DNA of 64,000 bases from Neurospora tetraspora (GCF_033439725.1 NW_026944384.1:4774001-4838000); one strand, 5' to 3'; shown: positions 1 to 13,487, numbered from the stretch's first letter. Notes: generated by a model not told the origin, from the letters alone. Translations and numbers: made by a program.

Positions 1-3000
1 TTCGTTGGTAGTGCCTCTTCGTATTGTGCCTGCTGTGAATTCGCGCGTCGATTAGTGATGATAACTAAATAAAATGTATTCTAAGGTGTCCTCCTTAATT
101 AATATAATACCACCCCCTGGGTAGATCGCTAATGCAATCCGTGATGGACCGCTGAAGAAGGTTCTTTGGGGGTATGAACAAAGGTGTATAATTGGATGAT
201 CTGCTAACTAACGGTATATTACCATGACTATGGAATAAATACCAGCACCTAGTGGTCTGTGCGCATAGGCGCACCTTCCAAACTGCGCGGGGGCAGCCTC
301 GCACCGTGCCGCTAATGAACTCAATCAGCCAGACTTCTATCCACTAGGCCTGGCCTTTTTAGGACTAGTATATCAAAGGTGGGTCTCTCGTAGGGCTTGG
401 CGCAATTGCAATTCTGTTATAGTGATCTTTCCTCCTTTGTGAAAGTGTCAAGTGAAAGTTCATGTTTCCCATCACTGTAAGACGAGATGCCCGCCGGAAC
501 TGTATCTGAAAAGGTTAGAATGCTTCTTTTCAGGAGGTATTGTAATCTCCTGTATTATCTCACTATCAGCTCCCGTCAGCCCACGCTCATAGTTAACAAG
601 CAACACTATGACCTCGTCTCCAACCTCTGCTGTCGATTATCGAGACCTTATTCTTTTGCGCGATACGCTAGGACCATGGCGCGTTATGCTCAAGACAAGA
701 TACCTAGTTACACTCGATTGATTGAAGTCTTTATCGATCGCTAACTCCCGCCTGATGCAACCGCTATGGGCCCCCCATCTTCCAGCACCACGTCACAGGT
801 TTTCACTCACATATAGAATGCCTCAGTCCCCTACAAGTGCCGACAGTGTTCCAGTTGGACAGCAATTCGAATCCCCTGGCTGTGATGTGATGGCGTTATC
901 GACTAGAGCTTTCGTATCAACGTCGGCGCAGTTTCTCGGGCCTGACCAAGCAGAAATACTTCATATTTAATGCATTAATACGCAAAGGTAATATATCACC
1001 GATAATAGTCCTCATTTACTATTCTCATACTGCTTGGCTGTGGTGGTGCTTTATGATTGCTCAACTATGATATACCCGGTTTTCTTCCCAGGCATGTAAG
1101 ATATGCCATCTCAACCTGTTAGTGAGCTGATTCCACCTGGTCATTTTGGGGTCTCACAAAGCCAGTGAGTGGGGGGCTCGCTATAGTCGCCATGTCCCGG
1201 GGCCATCTAGTGTTGGCTGTGTTCAATATATCTGTCAGCCTTTTAATCTCTGTCGCAGGACAGTTCCTCAGTTCTTGGGTCAGAGCGGTGACAGCATTGC
1301 AGAGCTTGACTGTCTTCTTGGAGTGTACTTCATTCACTGCCGTGACTGACCTATCGCGATGGCCTTGCGGATATTGAAGGCCATGAAAGAATAAAATTAA
1401 CCGAACCACCTGGTCCCAATTCCGATGCAGTACAACACGTCCACCGCACGCGATGTTAGGTTAGTACTGCATGGCGCCGATCAAGACGTCTTTCACCTCC
1501 CCAAACCGGCACAAGTCCATGCGACTTGTCTCTTTCAACTGCATCCCGAGCATGATGATCCTAGCCTTTTCCTGACTTCCACGCCTTCTACCGGGCTTCC
1601 ATGCGGGTGACCTTGGGTGAGCGAACCAGAAGATGCCCCCGTTTTTATCGGCCGACGCCGAAATCTGTGGTGGTGGTGAGGCCGGATCAACGTGGCATGG
1701 ATTGGCAGACTGCTGAAGCGAGCGTGGGTGAGAGATGGTGTGTTATGCGGCGGGCAAAAGCAGCAACTGACATCACTAGCATCAGAGACAACCACTCAAC
1801 ACCGCAAAGATTCAAAAAGACCTATCAACAGGGACAATGTTGAGACTTATGTGGTGGTACAAGTTGCTGGGTCAGGTTTGTACTCGAAAGCATTGGCATT
1901 ACGTAGCAAGGGTTGTACGACTTGAATGCCTTATCAACGGACACGATGTGACGTCTGAATGCTTCCTCCAGGGGCAACTCGCCCACTTTTTCTTTGAAAA
2001 GAATTTGGACCCCCGCAATGCGACTCTTTCAACGCTTCCCCTTTCATTTCCAAGCAGCGCAAAACCGTCAACTTCAAGCGGTGGACATCCTCCCACAGGG
2101 ATACCCCTCTGTGAGATTTCTCATGAGCAAGCTCGCAAGGTCTGGCCTTCCCGTGAAGGTCCAGGAAGAGGATCTTGGCAGTGCCCGCAAGATGTGAAGT
2201 GAGGTCCTTTTGATACCTTTCACACATCGGGTCAGAAAAACATTTTAGGTTCGGATCATGCTCGGAAAGGGGGATACCGAAATACCTCAATCACGCCGGT
2301 GATGTATAGAGGTTCTAACTTTCTGCACCATTGACTCTCCACTCCGTGAGCTCGTGTGAGTGCAGTCTTTCCAGGTAGAGGTACTGTACCGGGGCCGGTA
2401 TGTACCTGGCCCCGGCGACCCGTTGGTCCCGGCGGCTGTGGAGACAGATCTGAGAACGGGATTCAGGGCTCAGGCAGATCTGTGGAAATCGAAAATCCAG
2501 TTCATCGTTGCAGTTCCAGGACGGCAAGGACGGCGGGCGGGACCCCCTATGAAAACTCTAAAAGCCAATCCTCAAAACATCATGTCATCATATTGTGCAG
2601 ATAATGATGGAGGTGTTCGTTCCTTCCCACCAACTGACGAGACTGAACTGAAAAAGCCGGCGGCGCCACAGGGGAGTTTTCGCCCCTTTACATAGGAAGT
2701 TCCTTGATTCGTCGCCCCTCCCGTTTGTTAGCCACAGTCAAGCCTCTGACGACAGTTCTACTGTACACTACCTATCCAGCTTTCACGTTGTCGTGATTGT
2801 AGTGAAACCTAAAAAGAGACTTGTCGATACTTTTCACCTTGGTGAAGCTGTGCTGAAGAGCCTTGCTGCGGCTCGCCTACCAGTCGTTCCTTCAGTTGCA
2901 ACTGAAAAGACCCTGCGCGCTTGGCCTCCTCGGCCGCTGGAAGCCCCGTAACGTCCAGCGCGCCTTCCAACTTCCAAGCCTTCTTCTTGACTGCTTGGCC

Positions 3001-6000
3001 ATTGGACTTGTTGAGTTTCGCGACATGAGTTGAACGGCTGGTCTAGCCCATCATGGTAAAAAGCTCCGTTCCAGGACTGTCCAAGCGAACACCACGGTTG
3101 CGTGCTGGCACCATGTAACTGTGTGGGGATCTCTCTCTTTTTTCTAATCTTTCCGTCAGGTAATCTTTTGAGAAAGCCAGAGGTCGCGTGTCTGAGAAGA
3201 CGGCGGTTGAAGCTCTCATGAGATGTTGATGAGCTGTCGCGTCTCATAGTTGGCACAGGACGCTGAGCCATTTTGAGCTATCTCTCGAAAGTGACTTTGA
3301 AAAGTTGTCAACTTGATGATGCTTCTTACATGGTAGTTTCTGCGCCTTACACCGCCAAAGTGCTATGGCATAGATATGTAACACGTCGCGTGCTAGACAG
3401 CTATATTTGTTGTTCACTATCGTTTTAACCAGGTCCACCCAAGTACCTAAGCTCTTTACCTTTCTTTCTTTCACATGTCAGAGTTCCGTCATTGTTTGAG
3501 TGAGAAAGTGTGGTTGTGACGGTCGGCGACCAGTAAATTGCGCATTGCGGTTCGTGCATGAAGCTATCTCAAAGAGGTCATCAAATCGCCCATGCAACTT
3601 TTAAGGTTTTCTCTCTTCCTTCTCCATCAGGCGCAACTTCAACATCAACAACAGCCTCCACTTGAAGTGGGAATATCCGTTCGGTTCACTGCCCGAGCGT
3701 CCGAAACCCCCATGTTCATCCAGACTACCGAAAACACACTAGCAGCACTAACGAGAAGGCATCAGAGAAGCTCCACCCAGTACATTGCGCTGTAAGACGA
3801 TTTGATGTCGAGATAAGGCGCATGGGAAAATGCAACAAGCTGAAGACAAAACCAGCAAAGTCTTGAGGCCGAGCTGAGATTGATGAATAGGATAGTCGGA
3901 CACCCATTTCGATCTCAGCGTGCCTGGTATGTGGACGCTAGAATGTGAAAAGAAGCATCTCCCGTCAGTCTGCGAAGTTCGTCACGCTGTCAACGAGATG
4001 ACAGCGCCCTCGCTGTCCGCTATCACCACTCATCACCTCGCACTGGCCCTGCCGATCCTTGTCCACAGCGAGCCTAGCCTGCTGAACCCAAAATCGCACC
4101 TAAAATCGTGGACGCCGATGGACGACAGTGATGCGGGGAAACTGGGCCCATGTCCTGTTTTTTTCCTTTTCTTTTCCTCTCCGCGTTGTTTCAACACCAG
4201 GACAGCCCTCCTTCGTTCGGCACCTGTGCAGTTGAGTTGGATGACCGCGTGATCTCTTTTCCCACAAGTTCTTGCCAGTCATTCATCTTCATTCAACGCT
4301 TCTTTCCTTATTCTCTTACATGAAATGAGGGTAATAGTTTGTTGCTCGTCGTTGGGGTTGGCGGGTCTGTATGGTTTTCGTTTGAAGTTTGGTGCTTCTG
4401 CTTTCTTCCATGTCAGCCGTCTGTTTATCTCTCTGTAGGTTATTCGAACCGTCTTTTCCGTCGATGGCCACGTTCTGGAAAACTGTGATGCTTATCCCTC
4501 CATGCCCATCATTGGGGTTTGACCTTCCTACCAGCTGCCTCTGCGTGAGCGAAGCTCTTTCTCATGTCCTGTGATGCTTCAACAAAAGGTTCAAATTGGG
4601 CTTCCTGCAGTGACCACTGACCTGCAGGTCACCAGGGGCATCCGCTAGCCCAATCTGGACCTAGCTGAAGTCATTTAGCTGGGTTCTGATTGGTGAACAA
4701 GATAGTGCTAGGTACTGAGGTACATTTGACTCTCGCAGGGCCGCGGCATCCCTTTAACTGTGCAAATTTATCATTTTCACATGCACATACCTTAGGTTGT
4801 GGTCAATCAGTGGTCCCGATTGCCTGCAGGATACGTTTTGAAGCCTGGGCACGAAGATATCCCAACCTCAATTTCACTCTCAGGCTTCTCGCCCACCTTC
4901 CGTTCCGAAGACTCCCGCACTCCGTCGCCCAGATAGACCTGTGGCTTGGCTGTCGGCCATTTCTCGGAGCGCCCCTTAACTTGGCTCACTGATGTGGCTG
5001 TGGCTCGGGATGCCCGTGGCCGTGAGTCCGCCCGGTTTTCACCTAGTGGTTCACTTTCAGCTAGTGCTTGGGTCCTTAAATTTCGACCAAAATCAGACAT
5101 CATAGCAGATGGAGTCCATCTGCTACCAGGCGAGTCCTCCTCTGATACATCATCGAGAAACGACGCCTTAGCCATATCGGTCATCGAAGTTGGCGATATC
5201 TCCTGGCACAAGACTGCCGTTGTCGCTAATCTATCACCGCACAACTGGTGACAATCTTTTGTTCACCAAGTTATCTTCAAGATTCCTAATATCGAATACA
5301 AAGCCTACCATTATGATTTCTGAAGGGGTGCTAATCTGATATTATCAGCTGGACTCCGGAGCCCGCCGCATCCAGATTCAATAGGTCTGGGCCGCCCATT
5401 GGCTTGTTCCCACTTAGATTGATCGGCGGTGGAACGTTGCAATCCTGGACAGCAGCACGCGAGCCTTGCTGATTCGTCCAGCCAAGGGCTCCGTCGACGG
5501 ATTCCAGTTCTTCACACCTCGAACGCCTGGGCACCCGAAAACTTCCTAGACCACGCGCTCCGCTCTTCTTCTCATATACAAGTCTCCCCGGAATCGGATC
5601 TTCTCACCTTGTCACCGAGGCTGTTCCCGCCCCGGCATTGAATTCTGCCCGGAGCGAGCAGCGAAATCGGCCTGGGCAACCGGGATGTCATGACATGTTT
5701 TTTTTTCTTTCGTGCCGTAGCTCCTTTCCGATATCAGATCATTTTCACCACTGACGGCGAAGTGGACTCTCTGAAGACCTGGAGCTCTCCACAGATCATC
5801 TACAGTAAGGTTGAGATCACGGGGGCTGTACGGCACGGGCGGGTAGTGATACGGGATACCACCACCTGTTTCCTCCACAGCTGTGTGGTTAGCTCTGCAA
5901 TGCTTGCAGAGAGCGCGCTTCCGGATCGTGATCGACAAAGACAACACAAAGTTACAAGCTCTATATACGAGATACACCCGTCCGAGCTGCTATCCTCACT

Positions 6001-8712
6001 CGTGGACATACGCTCGTGGACATACGTCCAGGACGTCTTCACCACCTCCGCCTTGGTACCAACCACTGTAAACAGCTGACGGGGACAAATCTCACTGCGG
6101 GGGAGGCACAGGCTCCCTCCGCTCCCGAAGGATCGCCACTTTCAATCTCGGAGTTGGTTTTCTCACTGTGTTCGAGGCCATTGTCTGGAGATGCTCCTCT
6201 CTGCTTAACCACCAGGTTCTGGAACTTTGAACAACTGCGCCCAACTGCCTCGAGTTTTAACTTCTTCAGATTCCACAGCTGATTGTCTCCATCTCAGTGC
6301 TACGTACCCTGATTCGATACAGATACGGGTGTGAGTTGCTGATATACGAGGAGTGCCTGGCGCTCAGCGGCAAGGTCGCGGCATCAGACAGACATACGGA
6401 CCTGACACCATGGGATCTGATTCGTTGCCTAGACGATTCGTTCGTTGTTGACCAACTGCCCCTTTTCTGTGGACGTCCTTCGGTGTGACGTAAAGCATCG
6501 ACATTTCGAATCTTGACACTGAGCTCGGGCGGGAAGTACTAGACTTGTAACCGCTTCATGATGACCGCTGTTGAGTGAACATTTCCCACTGGTCTTGCGT
6601 CTCTGTCCGTTCGTAACACTGAGTATTTACTGATCTTCGCTTTCAGGCACATGTAAAGACTCAACAAGAAAACTCCGTCGTCTCGCGAGATTCGGTCGAA
6701 AAGGGGTCATCTTGGCGTCTTCATTTGCCGGTTAAACACCGAACCGAACAGTCAACTGGGGCACGCTCTGGCTCAAAACTAATATTTCCAACACACGGGG
6801 CTGGGAACTCGCTGTAGCCCAGACTCTGACGTTTTCGAACTATCACCCGGACGATGAAACCCACTGCACGACTCTTTACGCGGGGACTAGTCGGAGTGAC
6901 ATCGCTCTTTGTCTATGGTGGTCGATAGGGGAATGCGCGGCGCTAGTCGGCGATGAAGTTTTGTTCACGCGACATGTGTGTGCTGTGTGTCAGTTTGTTG
7001 TCGTGTCGACTGTCTGTGTTCTTCGCCGGTCATGAAATTGTTGATAACCTAGGCAGTTGATCTTCTTGCGAGCCATTGAGCGGTTGGGGCTGGACGAGTT
7101 TGCTGAACTGGGAATGAAAATAGGTGTTTGAATTTGAGAGTGTCGTGCATTTGCGGCCCTCGAACATGGCCCTGAAATGCCCATTTTGACGAGTTTAAGG
7201 GTATCAAATCACATGTAGCGATGCTATATGTGAGTGGCACGTAGAGGTGAGTCTTGAAGTTCTCGGTAGCATCACCTGTAATAGAGTTAGGTACTTGCCA
7301 TATACGTACTCATCACTTCAGTTGTTTTCAAATCGTAACGGTCGATTCATGAATCCGTGACCAGGTTGTCATTACAAACTCCAACGGATGTATGAAAAGT
7401 TTTAGCATTTACCATGCTCATATTCACAGGAGCCACAAACTATGACAAGGAGTAGGATCGGGACACAAGTAGTCGCGACTCAAACGGTCGGGTTGTGCCG
7501 TCCCCAGATTGGCGGTTCGGAGGATAAGTATGCAAGAAGGAGCGATGGAGAGCAAGTGGGAAAGAGCGAGCAGTTGAACAAGTTTTGTACGAACGGCAAA
7601 CTCCTGTATGTTTTGGAAGGAACGAAATGCTCGCTTGTTGCACATTCCCGTTCCAGACCTGTCGTCAAGATACTTTTCGAAACCCTGGCTGCGTCTTGAA
7701 GACAGAGTATCTATATCAAGGGAGATCTAAGGGAGAGAAAAACAGAGGGTGGAACACGAAGGAGATTGCATTGCTTCATACCACACGGTTAGCTAAACCG
7801 TCAGTCGCACCTCAAGTAGTGTATGATAAATAAATAGACTCTACAGTGAAAAGAACATGAACTCACTAGATGTGTCCATCGAGAAGCGTAGACCTGACAT
7901 TGCAGATCGTCTTTATATGCACTGAAAAAAGCTTCCTTGTACACGTATCCTCACCCTATAATGTGAATACAGTTTGAGAAGGAAAAAGATGGAGTGGATA
8001 ACTATTGTCACGGTGCGTCGTTTCTTCATGTCGAAAGGGTTGACCCAACAAAAAGGCCCAGCAGTTGCAATATGGTGGTAGACTCGTTCGCTGGTGTCAT
8101 CTTGTTGACTGCAGCAGATATGTTGTGAGAAGGCATTAGGCTTGGGGAATGAAGAGCTACATATCGCGGCTGAGGTCTTCTTGGTTCGGCTATTTGTTAC
8201 CATTGACTCGGCCATAAGATGAAGGTTAAGACTTACCATGAAGAGGTTAGTTGCCGTTGGACCCGAAGCAATGTGAACGGAGCCGTATCAGTTGAGTGTC
8301 CCATGAATGAAGGCTTTTGAAGGCGTAGAGCGGCCCATGGTCTGGTAAGACCTACAAGCATCGAGCTCAGGAAGTGTGGCGTATGGAGACATCCAAAAGA
8401 AGTGGAAGGCAGAAAGAAGCGACGGTTGACCGCCGCTGTAGATATGTTGCGTTGTTAGTGCAGGTACATTGTGCTCTCTTCAAGCTTGAGAATAGTTGTT
8501 TGTAGTTCAGTCGTTTTGTGTCTTATTACTTGTGTGATTCTGCATACAGCAAGTGCCCCACTTATCCCTTTCCGCCCTCAAAGATGATACGAACGCATCA
8601 GTCAGATGATTGGAACGTAAAAGCCCTGCTCCTTTTGTTGTTCGTAACCCTCCTCTTCCAGGGCCGCCCGCTGTCACGGTGTTCTCCTGTCTTCCATCCA
8701 CCTCCCCCTCCG
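1..8712. other. gene-poor left arm, nothing recognised
   Basis: Short open frames occur on both strands (the longest about 145 codons, for example minus 2834-3271 and 4807-5244). None shows a domain, motif, composition or splice pattern that I recognise, and many start only at non-ATG codons. Base composition is mixed and not obviously AT-rich, so I cannot call it a RIP-degraded repeat block from reading alone. A small 14-bp tandem duplication (CTCGTGGACATACG twice) lies near 6000-6028. The stretch could be intergenic DNA, decayed sequence, or lineage-specific genes that I cannot see. Confidence 0.5.
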
Positions 8713-9696
8713 CTATAGCGAGTTCTCAATCTCCATAACCTCCTTGATTCCCTCCTCAATGGTGGCCACACGGGCCTTTTCCAGCCTCTTGAGCGGTCGC
8801 CTGGGGTACCCGCCATATCCAAAGTAGCTCTGAATAGCCTGCTTGGTGCCGGCAATGGCAGACTTGGTCAAGAACCAGTCACCCTTGGCAAGGGTCTTCT
8901 GAAGCGCAATGGCTTCATCGATCTTGCCCTCTACATACAAGTTCCACACCTTGACGCACACCTTGGGCATCACGTTGGCTCCGCCGGCAATGATACCGCT
9001 GCCGCCGCTGGCCAAGGTCTGAACAGCGAAGTCGCACATTCCGCCGAATGCCATGTAGCCAGATCCCTCGGCCCAGGGAGTCTTTGCATCAGTTGCCTGT
9101 GCCACTCGTGTGAGCTTGCCGGTGTTTCCGCAGGTGAATTTGGTGCCCACGATGTTGGGATGGGCGGCGAGCTTGATCAGGAGGTCCGAGTCCATGTCGA
9201 TACCGGCAACGGCTCCGGGATAGTTATAAAGAACTAGCGGCAGAGGGCTCTCGTCAGCCACGGCGATGAAGTAGTCGTGAATTGCTTGCTCGTCCATGAG
9301 GAAACGGAAGTATGAGGGTGGGAGAAGGAGCACATAATCGCCGCCAGCTTCCTGGGCGATCTTGCACAACTCAATTGTCCCCCTGACACTGCCTTCTGTT
9401 GCGCCAACAATGATGGGTGTGTCCTTGAAACCAGCCTCATCCAACGCTTCTCTGGTGGCGCGAGTTACCGCCGCCTTTTCCTCTCGTGTACAGTGGATAG
9501 CCTCTCCATTGGAGCCCATGGTCACCAGACCAGCAAGTCCATCCTTGACCAAGCGTGCGGCGTGTTTCTTGATGGTGGGAATGTCGAGGTCCTCGGTCTC
9601 GGCGTCGAAGAAGGTCATAGTCGGGGCGTAGATGCCGCATGGGAGAGGTCTTCTCGGGGCCTGCTGGCCGTTCGTAGCACCATTGGACACAGTCAT
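8713..9696 (-). CDS. DHDPS/NAL-family aldolase, possibly L-threo-3-deoxy-hexulosonate aldolase
   Basis: This is a single-exon 327-codon gene of the dihydrodipicolinate synthase/N-acetylneuraminate lyase family. These are cytosolic TIM-barrel enzymes that cleave or form 2-keto-3-deoxy acids through a Schiff-base lysine. Seen in the sequence: the GSNGE phosphate/carboxylate loop at residues 61-65, the catalytic tyrosine in LYNYPG (Tyr157) and the Schiff-base lysine in VGTKFTCGN (Lys186). The start was set at the second in-frame Met (MTVSNG), because the 37 residues upstream look like leader and precede the conserved barrel by too much. In fungi this family includes GaaC/LGA1 of D-galacturonate breakdown and 4-hydroxy-2-oxoglutarate aldolase-like proteins. 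The divergent uronate-reductase-like neighbour favours GaaC/LGA1. The family call is firm; the substrate is inference. Confidence 0.9.
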   Translation of the reverse strand: MTVSNGATNGQQAPRRPLPCGIYAPTMTFFDAETEDLDIPTIKKHAARLVKDGLAGLVTMGSNGEAIHCTREEKAAVTRATREALDEAGFKDTPIIVGATEGSVRGTIELCKIAQEAGGDYVLLLPPSYFRFLMDEQAIHDYFIAVADESPLPLVLYNYPGAVAGIDMDSDLLIKLAAHPNIVGTKFTCGNTGKLTRVAQATDAKTPWAEGSGYMAFGGMCDFAVQTLASGGSGIIAGGANVMPKVCVKVWNLYVEGKIDEAIALQKTLAKGDWFLTKSAIAGTKQAIQSYFGYGGYPRRPLKRLEKARVATIEEGIKEVMEIENSL

Positions 9697-11811
9697 GGTG
9701 GGTGTATGTATGGGCAAAAGCGAATGGGGTAAGTGATTGAAGCCTTGAGGCTTTGGATAGGCGTGATGAACGGAGGAAGCGGCAGAGGAATCAGAAAAAG
9801 GAGGCAATGGGCAGAAGGAGCGGGCGCAAGCAAGTAAGGAAACGCCTTCTACTTATCCGAGAAAAGAAAGTTCACGGTGACAAACAGTCCAGCATTGCCC
9901 GACTCACTACCCCAACTGTGGGGCGTCATGGTGTGTCGTTGAAGCAAAAAGTTCAGAAGACAGGAGCAGCTCGCTCGGACATTGGTCCGAGGCGGCCAAC
10001 CAAGGGGCATGGCAAACAGACAGCGGCTAAGTGTTGAAGCGAGCCATTCGATGGACCCGGATGGGGGATGGTGATGGAGGAGGAGATGTCATGGAGGGGC
10101 TTACCCCAGGGAGATGACAGCCGGACGGGGGGTGGTAGGACGGAGCAATATGTATGGGGAATATATGGGGAAACAAATCACGCATCCACCTCTTCTTTGT
10201 CCAAAATGCCGCCTTAACTCGGTTTGGTATGGCGGCGAGCGGGAAAAGGATGGAGTCATTGGGGAGGAATGGCGGCGGCTTATGTCGAAATCGAGGATTC
10301 CGGGTCATTGGGCTCCGCCAAGGGATATATCCAGGAACTTTTGGATGATCTTCTTGTGGACCGTCGAAGTCCAAACACTTGTTTTCGAATGCCACTCGTA
10401 AGTTCGGGAGACTGGGCGTGAAGAGTTCAGAGAGATCCAAACACCTTGAGGCTCGGAGTCCGGCAAGCGAAAGAGGAATTTACTAAACAAGCTCGGGCTC
10501 AGTAGCCGTCACCGACCTGGTCAATATGAGACCCAACAATATGGTCTGGTGATCTGCAGAAATGTCTAATACCATTGCAGATGAGGTGGTGTGAACATGC
10601 CAGCCGGCTGTTTGACTCTGGCATCATGACATCTACCACAAGTTGAATGGTTACCGCTGTACTTGATGGAGGTAGGTAGGGAGAGGTAATACCTTCAAGT
10701 GCATCTAGATACCAGCTATGAGCTTCCGATGGCCGCGAGAACGTTGAGAAGGCTCACATGTGCCAAGTAGGTAGCTGTAGCTAGTTGCCTTCTGGTGTCG
10801 GCCACAAGACGGAACAACTATTTCCTCCAATAAAGTTGGCCTTATAAATGTCGACGGCAAGGATGAAGCACACCCCCACCGCCACATTTTGGAGTCCCTC
10901 CAACCCGGCGAGAAAAGAGGCTGACTCGGTGAGAATGGGATGGTATTTGGAAGATGCAGTGCGGTCCTAGCCGGGGAGTATGGAGGGCAGTTTAGCCTGA
11001 AAGCATGGAAGGTTGAGAGAAGCAATTCAACGACAAAAGGTGGAAGAAAAGAAAGAATGTCAAACATGATGTTTTGCGGGGAAAAGCAGCCCCAAAAGTT
11101 GGCGTGGGGGAAGGAGCGGGTCGGCCGGGGGTGCTGGGGGGTTGCACCCCACCTTCTGCTCACCAAATTCGCACACCCTCCCCCTCCCCTCACGACCCCG
11201 CCAATGAAAGCTTCCCCGCGTTCTAGGTACGTACCTCCACCATGAAAGCTCATTTTTCATCTCTTCATGAAGCCCGCAAGCCGCCAAAGCCATGACGATA
11301 TTTAAGCTTGACATCTTCAGTAGAGATATGAGGTGAAGAAGCAAACAACCACTTCTTGGCCCCGTGATGAAGTTGTGGCGACAGTCCCATGGACAATGAT
11401 ACGGGACTGAAAGGTCGCGAGGCCATCAAGGTACACAAACTGTTTTGATCGGCAGAATCCTATGTATTGACCACGTATTGACCTATTCCTTCTATTCGCT
11501 CCAATGATATCAATTTCTCCGAGAGACAATGGACATCTGGTCCCCGGAGAGTCAAGCTTAAAATGTTGTGAAAAGACACTCGACAAACGGCCCGAAGTGT
11601 AATAGCTTGAAAGTCGTGTCACGATAATTATTCCGGCCACGAGATAATCCAGTCGCTCCATCTTACCGACTCACCCCAGCTAAGCTCTTCCCGTTGAGCT
11701 CCCTCTATATACAAACGAGCATCCAACAGCCCCCTTCTCCTCGGAGTGACAAACACTGCCATTCCACCACCTGAGCCAGTTCTCCAATTATCACAAGTCA
11801 AATCGCCCAAC
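9697..11811. promoter_or_regulatory. divergent intergenic region between aldolase and reductase
   Basis: This is 2.1 kb with no convincing gene. It must hold the promoters of both flanking genes. Two CCTCCAA heptamers at 10824-10830 and 10897-10903 match the CCNCCAA core described for the galacturonate regulator GaaR of Aspergillus and Botrytis, but about one such match is expected by chance here. A TATATA box at 11706-11711 lies about 106 bp before the reductase ATG. Confidence 0.35.
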
Positions 11812-13183
11812 ATGGCCTCTCCCCTCAATGTGTTGATGGTAAGTTCACCATATACGGAACCCGACTGACACAATGGTTTCTGACTTGGCTAGGTTGGTAC
11901 TGGTGAGTACACCACCGGCTTCGTCGGCGGCGGTGCCTCCGGCTCGGACAAGAAGGTTGGTGTTGTTGGACTGTCAATGTTCGATCTCCGTCGGAGAGGC
12001 AAGGTCGGCAAGCTCGGGATGGTTGGTGTCAATGGCACAAAATTCCCAGCAATTCGTGAGTTCCCCTGAGGCATGAAGCATGGAACCAACACTCGTACTG
12101 ACCGTTACCAAACCATCAGGGGAACATCTCAACAAAAACATCACCCAAGTCTACAACAACCTCGACACCTCGTTCGACTCCTTCCCCGCCGACAATGCCA
12201 AAGACCCAGAATCTTACAAGGCCGCCATCGACGCCCTCCAGCCCGGCGACGCCATCACCATCTTTACCCCGGACACCACTCACTACCCCATCGCTCTGTA
12301 CGCCATCGAGCGCAAGATCCACGTCATGATCACCAAGCCAGCCGTCAAAGAGCTCGCGCACCACATCGCCCTCCTCGAGGCGGCCGAGAAGCACCGCGTG
12401 TACGTCTACATCGAGCACCACAAGCGCTTCGACCCTGCATACGCGGACGCCAAGCACCGGGCCAAGAACCTGGGCGACTTCAACTACTTCTACAGCTACA
12501 TGTCGCAACCGAAAAGCCAGCTGCAGACGTTCGCCGCCTGGGCCGGCATCGACTCGGACATCTCGTACTACCTCAACAGCCACCACGTCGACATCTGCGA
12601 CTCGATGGTGTCCCAGCTGGGTTACGTGCCCGTCAAGGTGTCGGCCTCGGCCTCCACCGGCGTCGCCGTCAGCCTGGGTTGCCACGAGAAGACCGAGGAT
12701 ACCATCAGCCTGCTGGTCCACTGGCAAAAGGAAGACGATCCGACCAAGCACGCCACGGGCGTGTACACGGCCTCGTGGACGGCGCCCCAGAAGGCCGGCG
12801 TTCATTCGAATCAGTATTTCCACTACCTGGCGCAGGGCGGCGAGATTCGTATCGACCAGGCCAAGCGCGGGTACGACGTCGCCGAGGACGCGGCCGGCCA
12901 GCTGATGTGGTATAACCCGTTTTATATGAAGTATGCGCCCGACGAGGATGGGAACTTTGCCGGGCAGTCTGGGTACGGATACGTATCGATGGAGAAGTTT
13001 GTGGATGGGTGCCGGGCTGTGAATGCGGGTACATTGACGCCGAGGGATTTGGATGCCAAGGGCCTGCCGACGCTGAGGAATACGATTGCTACTACGGCTA
13101 TTCTGGAGGCGGGGAGGAGGAGTATAGATGAGAATAGGGAGGTGAGGATCGAGAGGAAGGATGGCGAGTGGAGGCTTGTTTGA
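11812..13183 (+). CDS. Gfo/Idh/MocA-family NAD(P)-dependent reductase, GluD/Gar2-like
   Basis: Three exons join to 417 codons: 11812-11838, 11893-12055 and 12120-13183. Both introns have good donors (GTAAGT, GTGAGT) and keep the frame. The N-terminus is a Rossmann fold with [14 protein letters not shown] near residues 10-23. The family's KP motif is present as ITKPAVKEL (Lys136), followed by HHKRFDP near residue 165. The unusual N-terminal loop ([17 protein letters not shown]) resembles, from memory, fungal D-galacturonate/D-glucuronate reductases (Gar2, renamed GluD in Aspergillus niger). These reduce a hexuronate to the aldonate with NAD(P)H in the cytosol. Its head-to-head neighbour is a keto-deoxy-acid aldolase, which fits a shared pathway. 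The oxidoreductase family is clear; the GluD assignment is moderate and other sugar oxidoreductases remain possible. Confidence 0.85.
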
Positions 13184-13487
13184 TGATACCTAGTTATTGC
13201 CTCCTTTTTCTTCTTCTTTCTCTTCAATTTCACAAAATGAATGCTGTTCAATGACATGGACATCACAGTCGTTAAGCCTAATCCCACTTCTGTTTGCAGA
13301 GATGGACGGTGGGTGTGAACACTGGGGGTATAAACTTGCATTTTCGTTGATCCAGACAAACCATTTCCCGTGATAGCACCACGCATTCACGCATCCATCC
13401 ATTCCACAACTAGAGCTTAGCAACCTCCTCCGCTACACTCCGTAGGCAGTTAGCCACCCCCTATCCATCACAAAGAGGAGTGGGAGT

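Noticed and set aside
860-885. possible tRNA T-arm (AATTCGAATCC)
   Set aside because: The stem does not pair and I could not build the D-arm, anticodon arm or acceptor stem around it.
10824-10903. two CCTCCAA motifs as proven GaaR sites
   Set aside because: About one CCNCCAA match on either strand is expected by chance in 2.1 kb; kept only as a weak note.
10705-11253. 182-codon minus-strand frame between aldolase and reductase
   Set aside because: No domain, Gly/Pro/Ser-biased composition, and it lies in the shared promoter; overlapping frames on the other strand are equally long.
12073-12915. 280-codon plus and 235-codon minus frames inside the reductase gene
   Set aside because: They are shadows of the GC-rich reductase exon: Arg/His- or Gly/Val-biased composition and no motifs.
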